In this document: piece by piece, positions 29,921 through 39,313 of the stretch
Numbering within the stretch: the stretch's first letter is position 1
How the letters are laid out: each line of letters begins with the position of its first letter
Assembly: GCA_024231695.1 (NCBI GenBank)
Contig: JAAEQF010000591.1
Coordinates: 1 to 64,000 of the forward strand
Direction of reading: 5' to 3'
Length of the DNA: 64,000 nucleotides
Source of the DNA: FCB group bacterium
GTDB taxonomy: Bacteria > Zixibacteria > MSB-5A5 > GN15 > JAAZOE01
The notes under the pieces: generated by a model
The model's input: only the letters and a program-made list of their open reading frames with translations
Databases searched by the model: none
Told to the model about the DNA's origin: nothing
Made by a program: the position numbers and the translations under genes

Positions 29921-30372
29921 TATGTACAGAGTACCACCCAAGTGGTCCCGGTGGCGCTTGTGGATTTATACCATTTGGTTGCAGAACTATCGTACCGTTC
30001 TTCTCCGAAATAAGTTGCGTTCCCGGTAGGGGTTGTAGTGCAAGTGATGTAACTCCCTTTTTGAAGGAAAACGTCCATCACAGTCGCAGGTAGCAGGAGT
30101 TTGGCGTAAGCGGAAGTCGAAAATGCCTGGGCGCTTGTGCTTTCCTGCCCGCGAGTGAGCGAACCGATAGAAGTCGCACTTGCAGCGTGACTCGCGCAAA
30201 CTACCCATTCGTAATCGCTGCCTTCCGAGATATGAACGTAGAACGCTTCGGAAGCACTCAGGGCCGGGAATTCTTCCGCGTCAGCGGTAGCCAATGTGAA
30301 CGTAGTCGCAACGGCGGTAATACTCGCCGCTAAGTACCCTTCCGCGTTGTTGGCGAATTTGTATACCGTCAT
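29920..30372 (-). CDS. structural protein, paralog pair member 2
   Basis: C-terminus YFGEERYDSSATKWYKSTSATGTTWVVLCT. Confidence 0.6.
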   Translation of the reverse strand: MTVYKFANNAEGYLAASITAVATTFTLATADAEEFPALSASEAFYVHISEGSDYEWVVCASHAASATSIGSLTRGQESTSAQAFSTSAYAKLLLPATVMDVFLQKGSYITCTTTPTGNATYFGEERYDSSATKWYKSTSATGTTWVVLCT

Positions 30373-31013
30373 TTGCTATCTTCTTCCTTTGTCACGCCCA
30401 GGATTTGCAGAAATCTCTTATAGTGAATCTCAGCCTTGGCGGCGTTCCCAGACAGATCGGTATCGTCATCGAACGCCATGTACAGTATCCCGTCCACAAT
30501 CGCACTCGCGTACCTATCGGACAACGGGATAGTCTCCACTTCCCAATCACCGGCAGCATCGTAAGCGGGAAGCGGGGGTACTTTGCTCATCTCCACTTCT
30601 ATCTGCTGCGTACCGTCGTTCGGCGGGTAGACGTAGAATCGCCCCTGTTCGTCCGCTCTCATGACGTTCTGGACTACCCCCGTGGAAGTGTCTGAAGCAA
30701 AATCCGGGTAGCATTGCCGCATAACGTCCAAGTCCCCGAAAGTAATCGCGGACGAAGCGGTTGTGCCGGTAGTCGCCATATTCCGAATAGGCCGGACTAT
30801 ATCGATACAGTCGGCAGGAACCATTTGCTTGGTTCCAGAAATCAGCCGGATGTTTTCGACAATTATGTACGATTCAGGCACCAGAGCGATTATCTTGCGT
30901 AGGGTCTGAGCGCCCAATCGTAACAATTCGGCTTGGCTCCATTGGTCGTTGCCTTCATCGGAAAGTTTTTTCTCGGCTATATCGAGAACTGTACCCCAGG
31001 TTAGATTGCTCAT
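30369..31013 (-). CDS. head-tail adaptor-like protein
   Basis: DIAEKKLSDEGNDQWSQAELLRLGAQTLRKIIALVPE... typical phage adaptor N-terminus. Confidence 0.6.
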   Translation of the reverse strand: MSNLTWGTVLDIAEKKLSDEGNDQWSQAELLRLGAQTLRKIIALVPESYIIVENIRLISGTKQMVPADCIDIVRPIRNMATTGTTASSAITFGDLDVMRQCYPDFASDTSTGVVQNVMRADEQGRFYVYPPNDGTQQIEVEMSKVPPLPAYDAAGDWEVETIPLSDRYASAIVDGILYMAFDDDTDLSGNAAKAEIHYKRFLQILGVTKEEDSK

Positions 31014-31020
31014 TTATAAC

Positions 31021-31671
31021 CTACGTTGTTTGGTTGAAATGGCCGAATATGCAAATAGTGCCACCAGCACGGTTGTTGTGGATGTTGACCGCACCGCTGG
31101 AATAAATAACGCAAATACTGTTTGCTACTGCGCTGTTGTTCGCCGAAACGTTGGGGGATGTTAAGTCGGTACAGGCAGACAGCATGATTTCAGTCCCCGG
31201 CACTAGCCATCCACCAGTACCGGGACAGCGCCAATGCCCGTATTCGAATGTCGTGTTACCGTTCCCGTAGATAAACGAACCCCAGTTCGGCGCTCCCGTG
31301 GGGAGCTCTATTTGGTCAGTACCATCTGTGGCAGCGTTCGACCCAATTTGCCCAGAGTAAATATAGGTGGGCGTACTCCACGATTTGTTCGTGCCCGAAA
31401 ACGCTTCTACCGAAAGGGCGGGGTCTTCTCGCTTTACCCGGAAAGAGCCGTCCTTGGTTTGGTCGCCGAAACAAATCTTTCCCGTCGCGCCCACATTGAT
31501 TATTTTGTATTTGTTCGGGTCTTTCAGGTCGTCGTCTATATCTGTGTAACTTTGGTGGGCGTCATCGGAATCGTAATAACCCTGAGAAATCTCGTACCCT
31601 TCTTTTAACGCTTTTTGTACGTTAAGGGTGGATTTCTTGGTAACGTCCGGTATGGCAGGGTAAGTGGGCAT
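31021..31671 (-). CDS. structural protein, tandem paralog A
   Basis: MPTYPAIPDVTKKSTLNVQKALKEGYEISQGYYDSDDAHQSYTDIDDDL. Confidence 0.65.
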   Translation of the reverse strand: MPTYPAIPDVTKKSTLNVQKALKEGYEISQGYYDSDDAHQSYTDIDDDLKDPNKYKIINVGATGKICFGDQTKDGSFRVKREDPALSVEAFSGTNKSWSTPTYIYSGQIGSNAATDGTDQIELPTGAPNWGSFIYGNGNTTFEYGHWRCPGTGGWLVPGTEIMLSACTDLTSPNVSANNSAVANSICVIYSSGAVNIHNNRAGGTICIFGHFNQTT

Positions 31672-31674
31672 CGT

Positions 31675-32355
31675 TTACGTTGTTTGGTTGAAATGTCCTT
31701 GTATATAAATGGTTCCACCCGTAGGGTATCCGTTACGGAATCTAACAGAGCCGTCAACCCAATAAACGTGTATATACCCCGTTGCAATCCCTATTGGGCG
31801 GAAAAAAGCGCCAGAGTTCCAAGCTACGCCCGTGCTTGTTAGGTCTGTGCATGTCGCCATGTGAATTTCTTCCCCAGCCCAACCCCAACCTCCAGTACCC
31901 GGAGTATGCCAATACCCGTACTCCCAAGAAGTCGCGCCGTTACCCCATGTGAAAGAACCCCAGTTCGGCGCGCCCGTGGGTGTTTGAAATTCTTCCGACC
32001 CGTCCGTAACGCTGTTACCACCAAGATACCCGGTGTATTGCCAGAGAACATCGTCCCAATCCGCGAACCGTTTCTTTTGTATGGTAAACGATTCTCCAAA
32101 AGTATGGGTTTCTCTTTTTATGCGCCAGGGCTGTGTGCTGCTCTCGGCAGCGAAACGGACTCTCCCGCCCTTCCCGATATTGACAACCGTGTGTTTGGTC
32201 GGGTCTTGCAGGTCTTCGTCAACGTTCGTAAAGCTTTGATGAGTATCGTCCGAATCGTAGTACCCCCGCGAAATCTCGTATCCTTCCTTCAACGCTCTGT
32301 GAACGTTTAGGACAGACTTATTGGTAACGTCTGGGATAGCAGGGTAGGTCGGCAT
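31675..32355 (-). CDS. structural protein, tandem paralog B
   Basis: MPTYPAIPDVTNKSVLNVHRALKEGYEISRGYYDSDDTHQSFTNVDEDL. Confidence 0.65.
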   Translation of the reverse strand: MPTYPAIPDVTNKSVLNVHRALKEGYEISRGYYDSDDTHQSFTNVDEDLQDPTKHTVVNIGKGGRVRFAAESSTQPWRIKRETHTFGESFTIQKKRFADWDDVLWQYTGYLGGNSVTDGSEEFQTPTGAPNWGSFTWGNGATSWEYGYWHTPGTGGWGWAGEEIHMATCTDLTSTGVAWNSGAFFRPIGIATGYIHVYWVDGSVRFRNGYPTGGTIYIQGHFNQTT

Positions 32356-32984
32356 TATCTGGGCCTTAGAAGAAACGAGCTTTGCATAACGCTGTAATCA
32401 GTCTCTTTAATGGTCGCAGCCTTGTCCCGACCGTCTTCGTACTTTTCCCGGTAGTGTTCGGATAGGTTAGGGTCGAACCAAGGGGCAGAAGGTATATCGT
32501 ACAATTTCTCTCTCGCGCCCCAGGTAATTACCTGCCAATGGTCGTCCCAAAGGAAATCTTCTACAGTCGTCGCCGATTCGGTCGGCATAATAACCGGCCA
32601 AACAGCCAGAGCGCTAGCGTCATCGGCAGCAGGAGTGGGATAGGTGTTAAGATTGCGGCTGCTATCAACGTAGTAATGGGTCGGTTCGCTTTCACCTTCC
32701 CCCCGCCAACCGTAACGGTTTTCGTTTAGGTATTCTACGGACGTAGGGTCCAAAGGGTTGTTGTTCAGTTCCACATGGTCTACCCCCGCGATGTCCCCCT
32801 GAGTGGCAGTCAGAGCGTACTCACTCGTACCGTCCACAAGGGAAATAGCGGTTATCGCCACCGTCCAAAGCCCGGTTTCCCGGCAAAAGTCCCGTAGCGT
32901 TTCGATTAACGCTTCCTTCATGACGGGGTAGGGAACGTCGGCAATCCCGATTTTTCTATACCATTCCGATATGTTAGTTGCCAT
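32355..32984 (-). CDS. phage adaptor-like protein
   Basis: ALIETLRDFCRETGLW...; position. Confidence 0.55.
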   Translation of the reverse strand: MATNISEWYRKIGIADVPYPVMKEALIETLRDFCRETGLWTVAITAISLVDGTSEYALTATQGDIAGVDHVELNNNPLDPTSVEYLNENRYGWRGEGESEPTHYYVDSSRNLNTYPTPAADDASALAVWPVIMPTESATTVEDFLWDDHWQVITWGAREKLYDIPSAPWFDPNLSEHYREKYEDGRDKAATIKETDYSVMQSSFLLRPR

Positions 32985-33370
32985 TAGACCTCTACAGTAC
33001 GGTATTCCCTTTCAGAGTTCTTGTCGTTCCAGAACGCTGGTCCCCCGCCCCATGAAACCGCGTAGAAATATAGCCACGCTGCGGCAGAACGCATACTACG
33101 GAGAATACCTGAACGGGTTCGCGCCCGAACAATTCTGAGCATGTTATTGCGGAAGGTTTCGTCAGCTTCGCGCCGGTCGTCTTCCGTTTCGCCAAAATGG
33201 TACATTACATCATGGATTTCGCACGCAGGGCGCACTGACACCCAGAGAAGGAAATCCGGTACGACCTTTTCTGCCCACCCGCTACCGGGGCCGCACCCGT
33301 GAGCGATTTTCTCTATTTCTTCGCGGGTCATGCGCCAGTATGCTGCCGGTGCCCAAAGTTTGATTTTCAT
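32984..33370 (-). CDS. phospholipase A2-like protein
   Basis: CGPGSGWAEKVVPDFLLWVSVRPACEIHDVMYHFGETEDDRREADETFRNNM; Ca-loop-like and CxxHDxxY motif. Confidence 0.55.
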   Translation of the reverse strand: MKIKLWAPAAYWRMTREEIEKIAHGCGPGSGWAEKVVPDFLLWVSVRPACEIHDVMYHFGETEDDRREADETFRNNMLRIVRARTRSGILRSMRSAAAWLYFYAVSWGGGPAFWNDKNSEREYRTVEV

Positions 33371-34048
33371 CTATGATTCCAGTACTGCACGGTCAAAGTA
33401 AACCAAACTACTTAAAGAATCCGGTCCGATAAGATACACCCAAATTTTTTCGCACCCTGGCGGGGTGGTAAAGGCTGTGATAGTGTTAGTCCAACTGTAA
33501 TCGGTGATGTTTTTCGTTGCTTGTTCCGACACTATTACCGCAAGATTGGTAGCGTCCCAAACTGCGTACCTGGCGGGTACTATGAACCCGCCTGGAAGTC
33601 CAGAAATAAGCGTGTTACTCGCCCGTGAGTAAAACGAAAATGTGTAAACGTCCCCCGCAGTTACGCTTACTTCTTGATAGATATTGTAGTTGCCATAGAT
33701 TTTAGCGGATTGACTACCCTGAAAATATATCGAAGTGCTTGCGTAACTTCCGTAGACGACATTCGAATCCACCCAACTATCGAACGTGTAGGTGCTGCCG
33801 TCAGTCTCGAAATCGCCGTTGGTCAAATCGCCAACAACGACAAACGTGTCAGTAGGTTCAGGCTTTCCATCAGGATGCTTTATCCTGTCGGCAGGTCGGT
33901 TAGGGCGTTCGCTCTGCGGGTGGTTTGGCTCCCAGCAGGTGTCCTTGCAAACCATAGACCCGTTCCAGTTTTTACGGAGTTGGGACATGCGTTTGGTGAA
34001 CCCGCAAATGTCACAATCCCGGTAGGTGTCCCCAGCCCTGAAAGTCAT
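33371..34048 (-). CDS. Zn-finger + jelly-roll-like virion protein, tandem paralog A
   Basis: CDICGFTKRMSQLRKNWNGSMVCKDTCWEPNHPQ... Confidence 0.6.
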   Translation of the reverse strand: MTFRAGDTYRDCDICGFTKRMSQLRKNWNGSMVCKDTCWEPNHPQSERPNRPADRIKHPDGKPEPTDTFVVVGDLTNGDFETDGSTYTFDSWVDSNVVYGSYASTSIYFQGSQSAKIYGNYNIYQEVSVTAGDVYTFSFYSRASNTLISGLPGGFIVPARYAVWDATNLAVIVSEQATKNITDYSWTNTITAFTTPPGCEKIWVYLIGPDSLSSLVYFDRAVLES

Positions 34049-34728
34049 ACTTTACGCACTTCTACGTTGTCGTAGTAAAGCGGCACCCCTGTTGCTATCG
34101 CCCCATGAAACCGGATGTATATCTGGGTACAACTGGTAGGGACTACAATCTGGTCTGCCGTTTGGTGCCAGAAGGAATCGGGGTTTCCTACAACTTTCCC
34201 GGTAGCACTGTAGCCAGAAACCCAGTTCCAATTAGAATGGTCGAAGAGAGAATACCGTGCTGCGACCCCGCTAGCCCAAGAGAAAAACGAAATTCTTAGC
34301 GTTTCCCCTTCTGTCGGGTAAATGTACCTTCCGACATAAATGTTGTCTAACGGCGATGTCCGTAGTATCTTACAGGAGTAATACCCTTCGCTCTTGTGGG
34401 TGGTACTCTGGGATGCCGTGCCAAACCTACTATGGCCCACGTTCTCCCACCCTGAAAATACTTCCCCCGCAGCAGACCCAGTAACTTCAAAACCGCCGTT
34501 TGTAAGCATGTTCTCGGTAGCGTACCGGAAAACATAATCCGCTTTGGGTTTCCCGTTCGGGTGCTTTATCTCGTCGGCTTTATGGGAAGGACGGTCCCGT
34601 TGGGGATGCTTCGGTTCCCAACAAGTTTTGGCGCAAACCATGAACCCCTTCCAATTCCTTCTCAGTTCGGACATGCGCCTTTTAAACCCGCAGATGTCGC
34701 ATAACCGATAGGGGTCGGAACTACGCAT
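34045..34728 (-). CDS. Zn-finger + jelly-roll-like virion protein, tandem paralog B
   Basis: CDICGFKRRMSELRRNWKGFMVCAKTCWEPKHPQ... Confidence 0.6.
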   Translation of the reverse strand: MRSSDPYRLCDICGFKRRMSELRRNWKGFMVCAKTCWEPKHPQRDRPSHKADEIKHPNGKPKADYVFRYATENMLTNGGFEVTGSAAGEVFSGWENVGHSRFGTASQSTTHKSEGYYSCKILRTSPLDNIYVGRYIYPTEGETLRISFFSWASGVAARYSLFDHSNWNWVSGYSATGKVVGNPDSFWHQTADQIVVPTSCTQIYIRFHGAIATGVPLYYDNVEVRKV

Positions 34729-35698
34729 TACCGAACTTCCTGAACAGGATGTCGCGTTTCCCCTGCTGGGCGATTTTCTCCACCGAGCCGAACTTACGGA
34801 ACTTGAGCGGTACGTCCCGTTTCGGAGTGTCAGTTTCCAAGTTCGGAAGCATCCCGCTACCGTGGCATCGCCAGCAAGTCATTTCGCCATCGGGGGTTCT
34901 CACCCGCTTCCCACCCTTGCACAGAGTACAAGGGACAGGGTTCAACGGCTCAAACTTACGGAATAACAAGTCGTTGTGCCATTGCCAGGACATCCCCTTG
35001 CCTTCCCCTACGCCCACTACCGCCGGGGGAGACTTGTAACCGTACAGACGTTCTGGAACAGGAACGTTGGTGTCCATCAGATTGCTGTTCCGAGCGATGC
35101 TAACTTTCGTTCCCTGCCGTTCAGCTTGCCCCAGTAAGAACTCCACGTTGCCCCTGCCCTGCTCCCCCACATGACTGTTGGGGTAGGTAAAGTCGGCACC
35201 GTAAAGCAAAATATGGTCAAACTTATGGTACATAGCCAACCCTACGGCATACGCAACGGAGTTGTTAAAGTAGGGGACGCCCACCGCGTTGATAACTTCA
35301 GGCAGCGGGTAGGGAAAACTCATCGGCCATTCGGGATAATGCTGTGTGGTAATGATGGGAATGCCCATCGTTTTCAGGTCGTGATGGAACTTAACCGCCA
35401 AGGGAACGTCCTTGCTCCGGTCCAATGATTCGTATAAATCGTCCATCATGATACAGGCATCACAACGGAGAACACCGGCAGCAAAATTTATCCCCCACGT
35501 TTCGGTAGCTTCCAAGCCGCCAAAAGGCATTGCGGCACTTACATAGTCATACGCACTCATACCCATCGCTACTATAGCAACGGACTTCTCTGTTTCATCG
35601 TCTATCTCGATGTATCCCTTGCCACCGCAACTCATGCAATGACCCCAGCCCACTATGGGTTGTCCGTGACATTCTATACACTCCACCCTTTTCTTCAA
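34721..35698 (-). CDS. Rossmann-like (DUF115/MptE-type?) protein with two flanking zinc motifs and FRKF repeats
   Basis: CIECHG..CMSCGGKG; VAIVAMGMSAYDY; CTLCKGGKR..CWRCHGSG; three FRKF at C-terminus. Confidence 0.45.
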   Translation of the reverse strand: MKKRVECIECHGQPIVGWGHCMSCGGKGYIEIDDETEKSVAIVAMGMSAYDYVSAAMPFGGLEATETWGINFAAGVLRCDACIMMDDLYESLDRSKDVPLAVKFHHDLKTMGIPIITTQHYPEWPMSFPYPLPEVINAVGVPYFNNSVAYAVGLAMYHKFDHILLYGADFTYPNSHVGEQGRGNVEFLLGQAERQGTKVSIARNSNLMDTNVPVPERLYGYKSPPAVVGVGEGKGMSWQWHNDLLFRKFEPLNPVPCTLCKGGKRVRTPDGEMTCWRCHGSGMLPNLETDTPKRDVPLKFRKFGSVEKIAQQGKRDILFRKFGNA

Positions 35699-35708
35699 TT
35701 CGCTTCTC

Positions 35709-36296
35709 CTATGTCAAAAATCCTGAAATTGAGTAGTCTCTCGGGTACATTTTTACCCGCCTGAAACCGTATGTTTCGTACAAGTTGAAAGCAGCGTAAG
35801 GCGAAATGTCGTACATAACCCTTGCGGTCATCTTATTAAACCAGCGCCTAAGCTGCAAACCCCCGTTATCTAGAATGTATCCCTTGTCCGTATCCAGTAT
35901 CGCATACGCCGAAGCATGGCCCGGTGTGATTAGTATACCGGTGTGCAGCGGGGATAAAATCCTTGATAACAGCCAGCACTTACCTGCCGCGATATCCTCA
36001 CAATCCCCTTCCTTGTCCCGCAACATTTCCGGCCCGGTTTTCCAGTGGTCGCCTTTTTCTGCCTTGTAGGTCCAGTTCCTACGAGCGTAGTCCTGTACTT
36101 CGTGCAAGGCGTTTTCGTCAGCGTTTAACCCGGAAAGTTTGGTTGGAAAATCTGCGGTGCCGCCAATGAGCGATTTCTCTTGCCATTCACGAATTTTAAA
36201 AGGCAAGAACATCTTGTTTTTCAGGTCGGATTTTTCGGCTATGTATGTGGGGATTTTGGTCAGCCCGAAAAAATCGAAGTAGAAACTCATTGGCAA
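35709..36296 (-). CDS. transglutaminase-like cysteine peptidase (BTLCP-like)
   Basis: DKEGDCEDIAAGKCWLL...HASAYAILDTDKGYILDN. Confidence 0.6.
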   Translation of the reverse strand: MPMSFYFDFFGLTKIPTYIAEKSDLKNKMFLPFKIREWQEKSLIGGTADFPTKLSGLNADENALHEVQDYARRNWTYKAEKGDHWKTGPEMLRDKEGDCEDIAAGKCWLLSRILSPLHTGILITPGHASAYAILDTDKGYILDNGGLQLRRWFNKMTARVMYDISPYAAFNLYETYGFRRVKMYPRDYSISGFLT

Positions 36297-36308
36297 CCTT
36301 TATATAAT

Positions 36309-36335
36309 CGGGGGGACCACTAGTATGCCCCCCCG
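36309..36335 (-). terminator. putative terminator: CGGGGGG/CCCCCCG hairpin
   Basis: inverted repeat 36309-36315 / 36329-36335 downstream of 36347-37138. Confidence 0.45.
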
Positions 36336-36346
36336 TTGTTCGGGGT

Positions 36347-37138
36347 TTAGGATGTTGCGCTGTTGTTTGCTACACCGTACAGCGCGGTCTTGTCAGAAGT
36401 GGAGCAGATAACACCAAAGGTGTATTTGCCGCCAGTAGATGCTTTGTTGAACTGGACAGTCCCACGAATGTCGTTGCTCGTAGCCGTCTGAGTCGCCGTG
36501 CCCGGCGTGACCGTGACAAGGACAAACCCAGTAGCCACACCGGTAGACACCGGGGGCGCACCGTTCATCAACGGACTGAGAACCTTCCCCTTGTCGGAAA
36601 TTCGCACCGGACTTCCGAACTTGTCGGACTCGCCGAAGTTAAACTTACCGGTGACATTGGAGTCCGTACCGGAAATAGTGTTAATCCCAGTAACATACTG
36701 GAACGACTTTTGACCCCAACCCGTGACACCGGAAGCGAACCCGGTAGAACAAACATGGTCAATAACAACCTTGTTGTCCTCGTCCCGTCCACGAACTTCA
36801 AACCCGAACGTAGCCGAAACGGTAGCCGTCCCGCCCCAGAGTTTGACGGCGCACGGGCGCGTGTGAGTGTACCCGATATACGGAGTAGTAGCGTACAGAG
36901 CGCCACTAGAACAAACAGATACTAAACCGGTCGTAGCCGTCGCGCTAAGTCCAGCACTAGTGCAGTACCCTTCGGTAGCAGCCGCGCTGCAAGTCCCGAT
37001 TTCTGCCCAATAAACGTTCTTTCTTTCGATTCCACGCCGATTCGCAGGAGCAGCAACACGGTTGGTCGTCGCACTAGGCGTAATGCGTGCGTTGCCGCTG
37101 TAAAGAGTATCGGCGTGAGAAACAGTATGAGTTCCCAT
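36347..37138 (-). CDS. structural/decoration-like protein
   Basis: Thr/Ala/Gly-rich, directly downstream of MCP. Confidence 0.5.
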   Translation of the reverse strand: MGTHTVSHADTLYSGNARITPSATTNRVAAPANRRGIERKNVYWAEIGTCSAAATEGYCTSAGLSATATTGLVSVCSSGALYATTPYIGYTHTRPCAVKLWGGTATVSATFGFEVRGRDEDNKVVIDHVCSTGFASGVTGWGQKSFQYVTGINTISGTDSNVTGKFNFGESDKFGSPVRISDKGKVLSPLMNGAPPVSTGVATGFVLVTVTPGTATQTATSNDIRGTVQFNKASTGGKYTFGVICSTSDKTALYGVANNSATS

Positions 37139-37158
37139 GTTTCCTCACGTTCCCTTCT

Positions 37159-37187
37159 AAAAACGCGGGGGCAATCAAGCCCCCGCG
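37159..37187 (-). terminator. Rho-independent terminator after MCP
   Basis: - strand CGCGGGGGC-TTGATT-GCCCCCGCG-TTTTTA. Confidence 0.8.
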
Positions 37188-37200
37188 TGAGGGTTAAGGT

Positions 37201-38115
37201 TTAACTCGCGCCAACCACGCCGTAGATTCCGCGCTTGTCGGTACAACCGTAAGACGACCGAAAGGTAGCCTTGAACTTCGAATTTTCCGTATCGAAGTCG
37301 TCGTCTATCTTAAACTCGGGCTTACGACGGCTGTAGTGTTTCATCCCGTTCGGACAGTCGGTGATAATCCACCAAGAATCAACGTCCGAAGTGAAATGGC
37401 TTCCGAACACGCCTTCGGGGAACATCCCCGAATCCTTCGTCCAGTTCGGGTCGTTATCCGAAGTAGTAGGACGGAGCTTGGCGTGCAGCAGTCGGTGAGC
37501 GTTCGGCAGGCCGCTGTAATGGACAATCAGCTTCTTCGCGTTGACCGGAATCTGCAAACCACGGTCATCCTTGAACAGGCCAATATCCGTGAAAGCCTGC
37601 TCAATCGCGGCTTCCGAAAGATCGGAAGCAGTAGCGGCTTCGTTAGACCACGTTCCACCCGCCTGGTTGGGATGATCGGTGGCGCACAGTTCCTTGCCGT
37701 CACCGTAGGAGTAAGTGCTGGTGAACGACCTGTCGAGAACCAGGGAACCCAGAGTTTCCTCAGTGTTCCGCATGGAATGACCAAGAGCGGTAGCCTTGTT
37801 GATGGCCTTGCCCGGTCCTACCCAATCCTCGATATTCTCACGAGTTACAATAAACCCAAGACCGTAGGTGACATGGGTGTATCGGTCCACGAACGCCTGA
37901 GTAGCATCGTCGTAAGTGATAGCCGTTCCTTCGGGCTTTTCAATAGCCTGCCCGAAACCCGACAGTCCCTGGTCTTCCTCGTAGTTCTTGGTGGAGTTGT
38001 AGGTTTTGAAGAAATTGGGATATTCCAAGGGGTATTCCTTGTAGGACATCCCGTAAGCACTGTTCACGCCCGGCCACATAAACTTGGCGAAGGCGGCAGT
38101 AGTCATGACAGCCAT
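37201..38115 (-). CDS. major capsid protein (Mu gpT-like HK97-fold family)
   Basis: MAVMTTAAFAKFMWPGVNSAYGMSYKEYPLEYPNFF...SGFGQAIEKPEGTAITYDD. Confidence 0.8.
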   Translation of the reverse strand: MAVMTTAAFAKFMWPGVNSAYGMSYKEYPLEYPNFFKTYNSTKNYEEDQGLSGFGQAIEKPEGTAITYDDATQAFVDRYTHVTYGLGFIVTRENIEDWVGPGKAINKATALGHSMRNTEETLGSLVLDRSFTSTYSYGDGKELCATDHPNQAGGTWSNEAATASDLSEAAIEQAFTDIGLFKDDRGLQIPVNAKKLIVHYSGLPNAHRLLHAKLRPTTSDNDPNWTKDSGMFPEGVFGSHFTSDVDSWWIITDCPNGMKHYSRRKPEFKIDDDFDTENSKFKATFRSSYGCTDKRGIYGVVGAS

Positions 38116-38126
38116 TTGCTACCTCC

Positions 38127-38726
38127 TTATTTTGCGCCAGCCAAAATCTGGGTGGACGAGGTGAGTTCGTGATTTGCAATAACAACCAGCAAATCGCTAT
38201 TGTCGGTGGCGAAAGTGTTGCTCGGACGCTTGACAGGGCCAAGCATACGACACTCGGCGGCAGTAGCGGAAACGACAGAACTGTCAAGTTCCATCGCGCT
38301 AATGCCGGAAGTGGTATCGCCAGAACCGTGTCCGACTACTTCCGCGTTCAGGCCGATAGCAGTAGCAGCCATCGTGCCGTCTTCCTGAACCTCAAAGATG
38401 GTGTCGGGAACGTCAGCAACGAAAACGTAACAGGTGATGTTCGCCTGGGTTTTGTACTTCAGTTCGTGGTTGGTCGCGGTCATGGCGCTTCCCGGTCGAG
38501 AACCGGAGAAAGCCAACGCCACTCCACGGAAAGTGCCGCTATCAGTAGCGGCAATGGTAATGCCGGGGTTCCCGTAGGAATCGGCAGTACCGTCCGAAAT
38601 CACAAGGTCGCCCTTAAAAATCAACTCCGTGCTGACAGCGTAGTACCACCGTCCAGCACCGTTATAAGGGGAACCGTTAAGATGACCCACAGGGATAAAC
38701 CCACGCGGGTTGTCAGTATTAGCCAA
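38127..38726 (-). CDS. structural cement/decoration protein
   Basis: MANTDNPRGFIPVGHLNGSPYNGAGRWYY... upstream of MCP. Confidence 0.65.
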   Translation of the reverse strand: MANTDNPRGFIPVGHLNGSPYNGAGRWYYAVSTELIFKGDLVISDGTADSYGNPGITIAATDSGTFRGVALAFSGSRPGSAMTATNHELKYKTQANITCYVFVADVPDTIFEVQEDGTMAATAIGLNAEVVGHGSGDTTSGISAMELDSSVVSATAAECRMLGPVKRPSNTFATDNSDLLVVIANHELTSSTQILAGAK

Positions 38727-38740
38727 AACTATACCTCCGT

Positions 38741-39310
38741 TTAAAACTCAGGTTCACGGGTCAACCCGGAAGCAATCTCAGCCTTCCCGTAGTTGCCCGG
38801 TTTTTTTGGTTTTCTTCGCATCCCATGTTCTTTCTCCTGCAACCTTAATTCCTTCTCTGCTTGGTCTTGCTCCCAAATTTCTCTTTTAATCCGCATGACC
38901 ACGCCCCGGACACCGCCCCCCGCAGGAAACGTAGCGTCAGAGCCAAGGTCAGTACCAACGTCAGTGCGGTTGTCTGCCATGCCCTTGATTGAAGACCTGG
39001 GAACCTTTTCCCACCAAGCGTTTAGAAAATCCTGCACCCGACCGGGCGCTTTGGGATCGTCGCTTACGATGTGATAGTGATATGCAGGGTCTTTGTCCTG
39101 CTCTCTGATTAACATTCTGTTTCTACGACTTAGTGGCACCCTTTGCCGGCGTTCTTCTGCAACCCGGCTTTCTTCCCTTTCGAGCGCGAATCCTCCGTCA
39201 AATTCTACTATCTTGACTATTGAACCGGACTTCTCCAAAGTCTTCTTGCGAATTTCTGCTACTTGTCTCGTTTTAAAAGGCAACCCTTTGCCTGTAAGAA
39301 TCAAATCCAT
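38741..39310 (-). CDS. hypothetical protein (189 aa)
   Basis: collinear ORF in capsid operon. Confidence 0.5.
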   Translation of the reverse strand: MDLILTGKGLPFKTRQVAEIRKKTLEKSGSIVKIVEFDGGFALEREESRVAEERRQRVPLSRRNRMLIREQDKDPAYHYHIVSDDPKAPGRVQDFLNAWWEKVPRSSIKGMADNRTDVGTDLGSDATFPAGGGVRGVVMRIKREIWEQDQAEKELRLQEKEHGMRRKPKKPGNYGKAEIASGLTREPEF

Positions 39311-39313
39311 GCT

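Noticed and set aside
29477-32355. Diversity-generating retroelement explaining paralogous variable proteins
   Set aside because: No reverse transcriptase or TR/VR-like pair seen in the window
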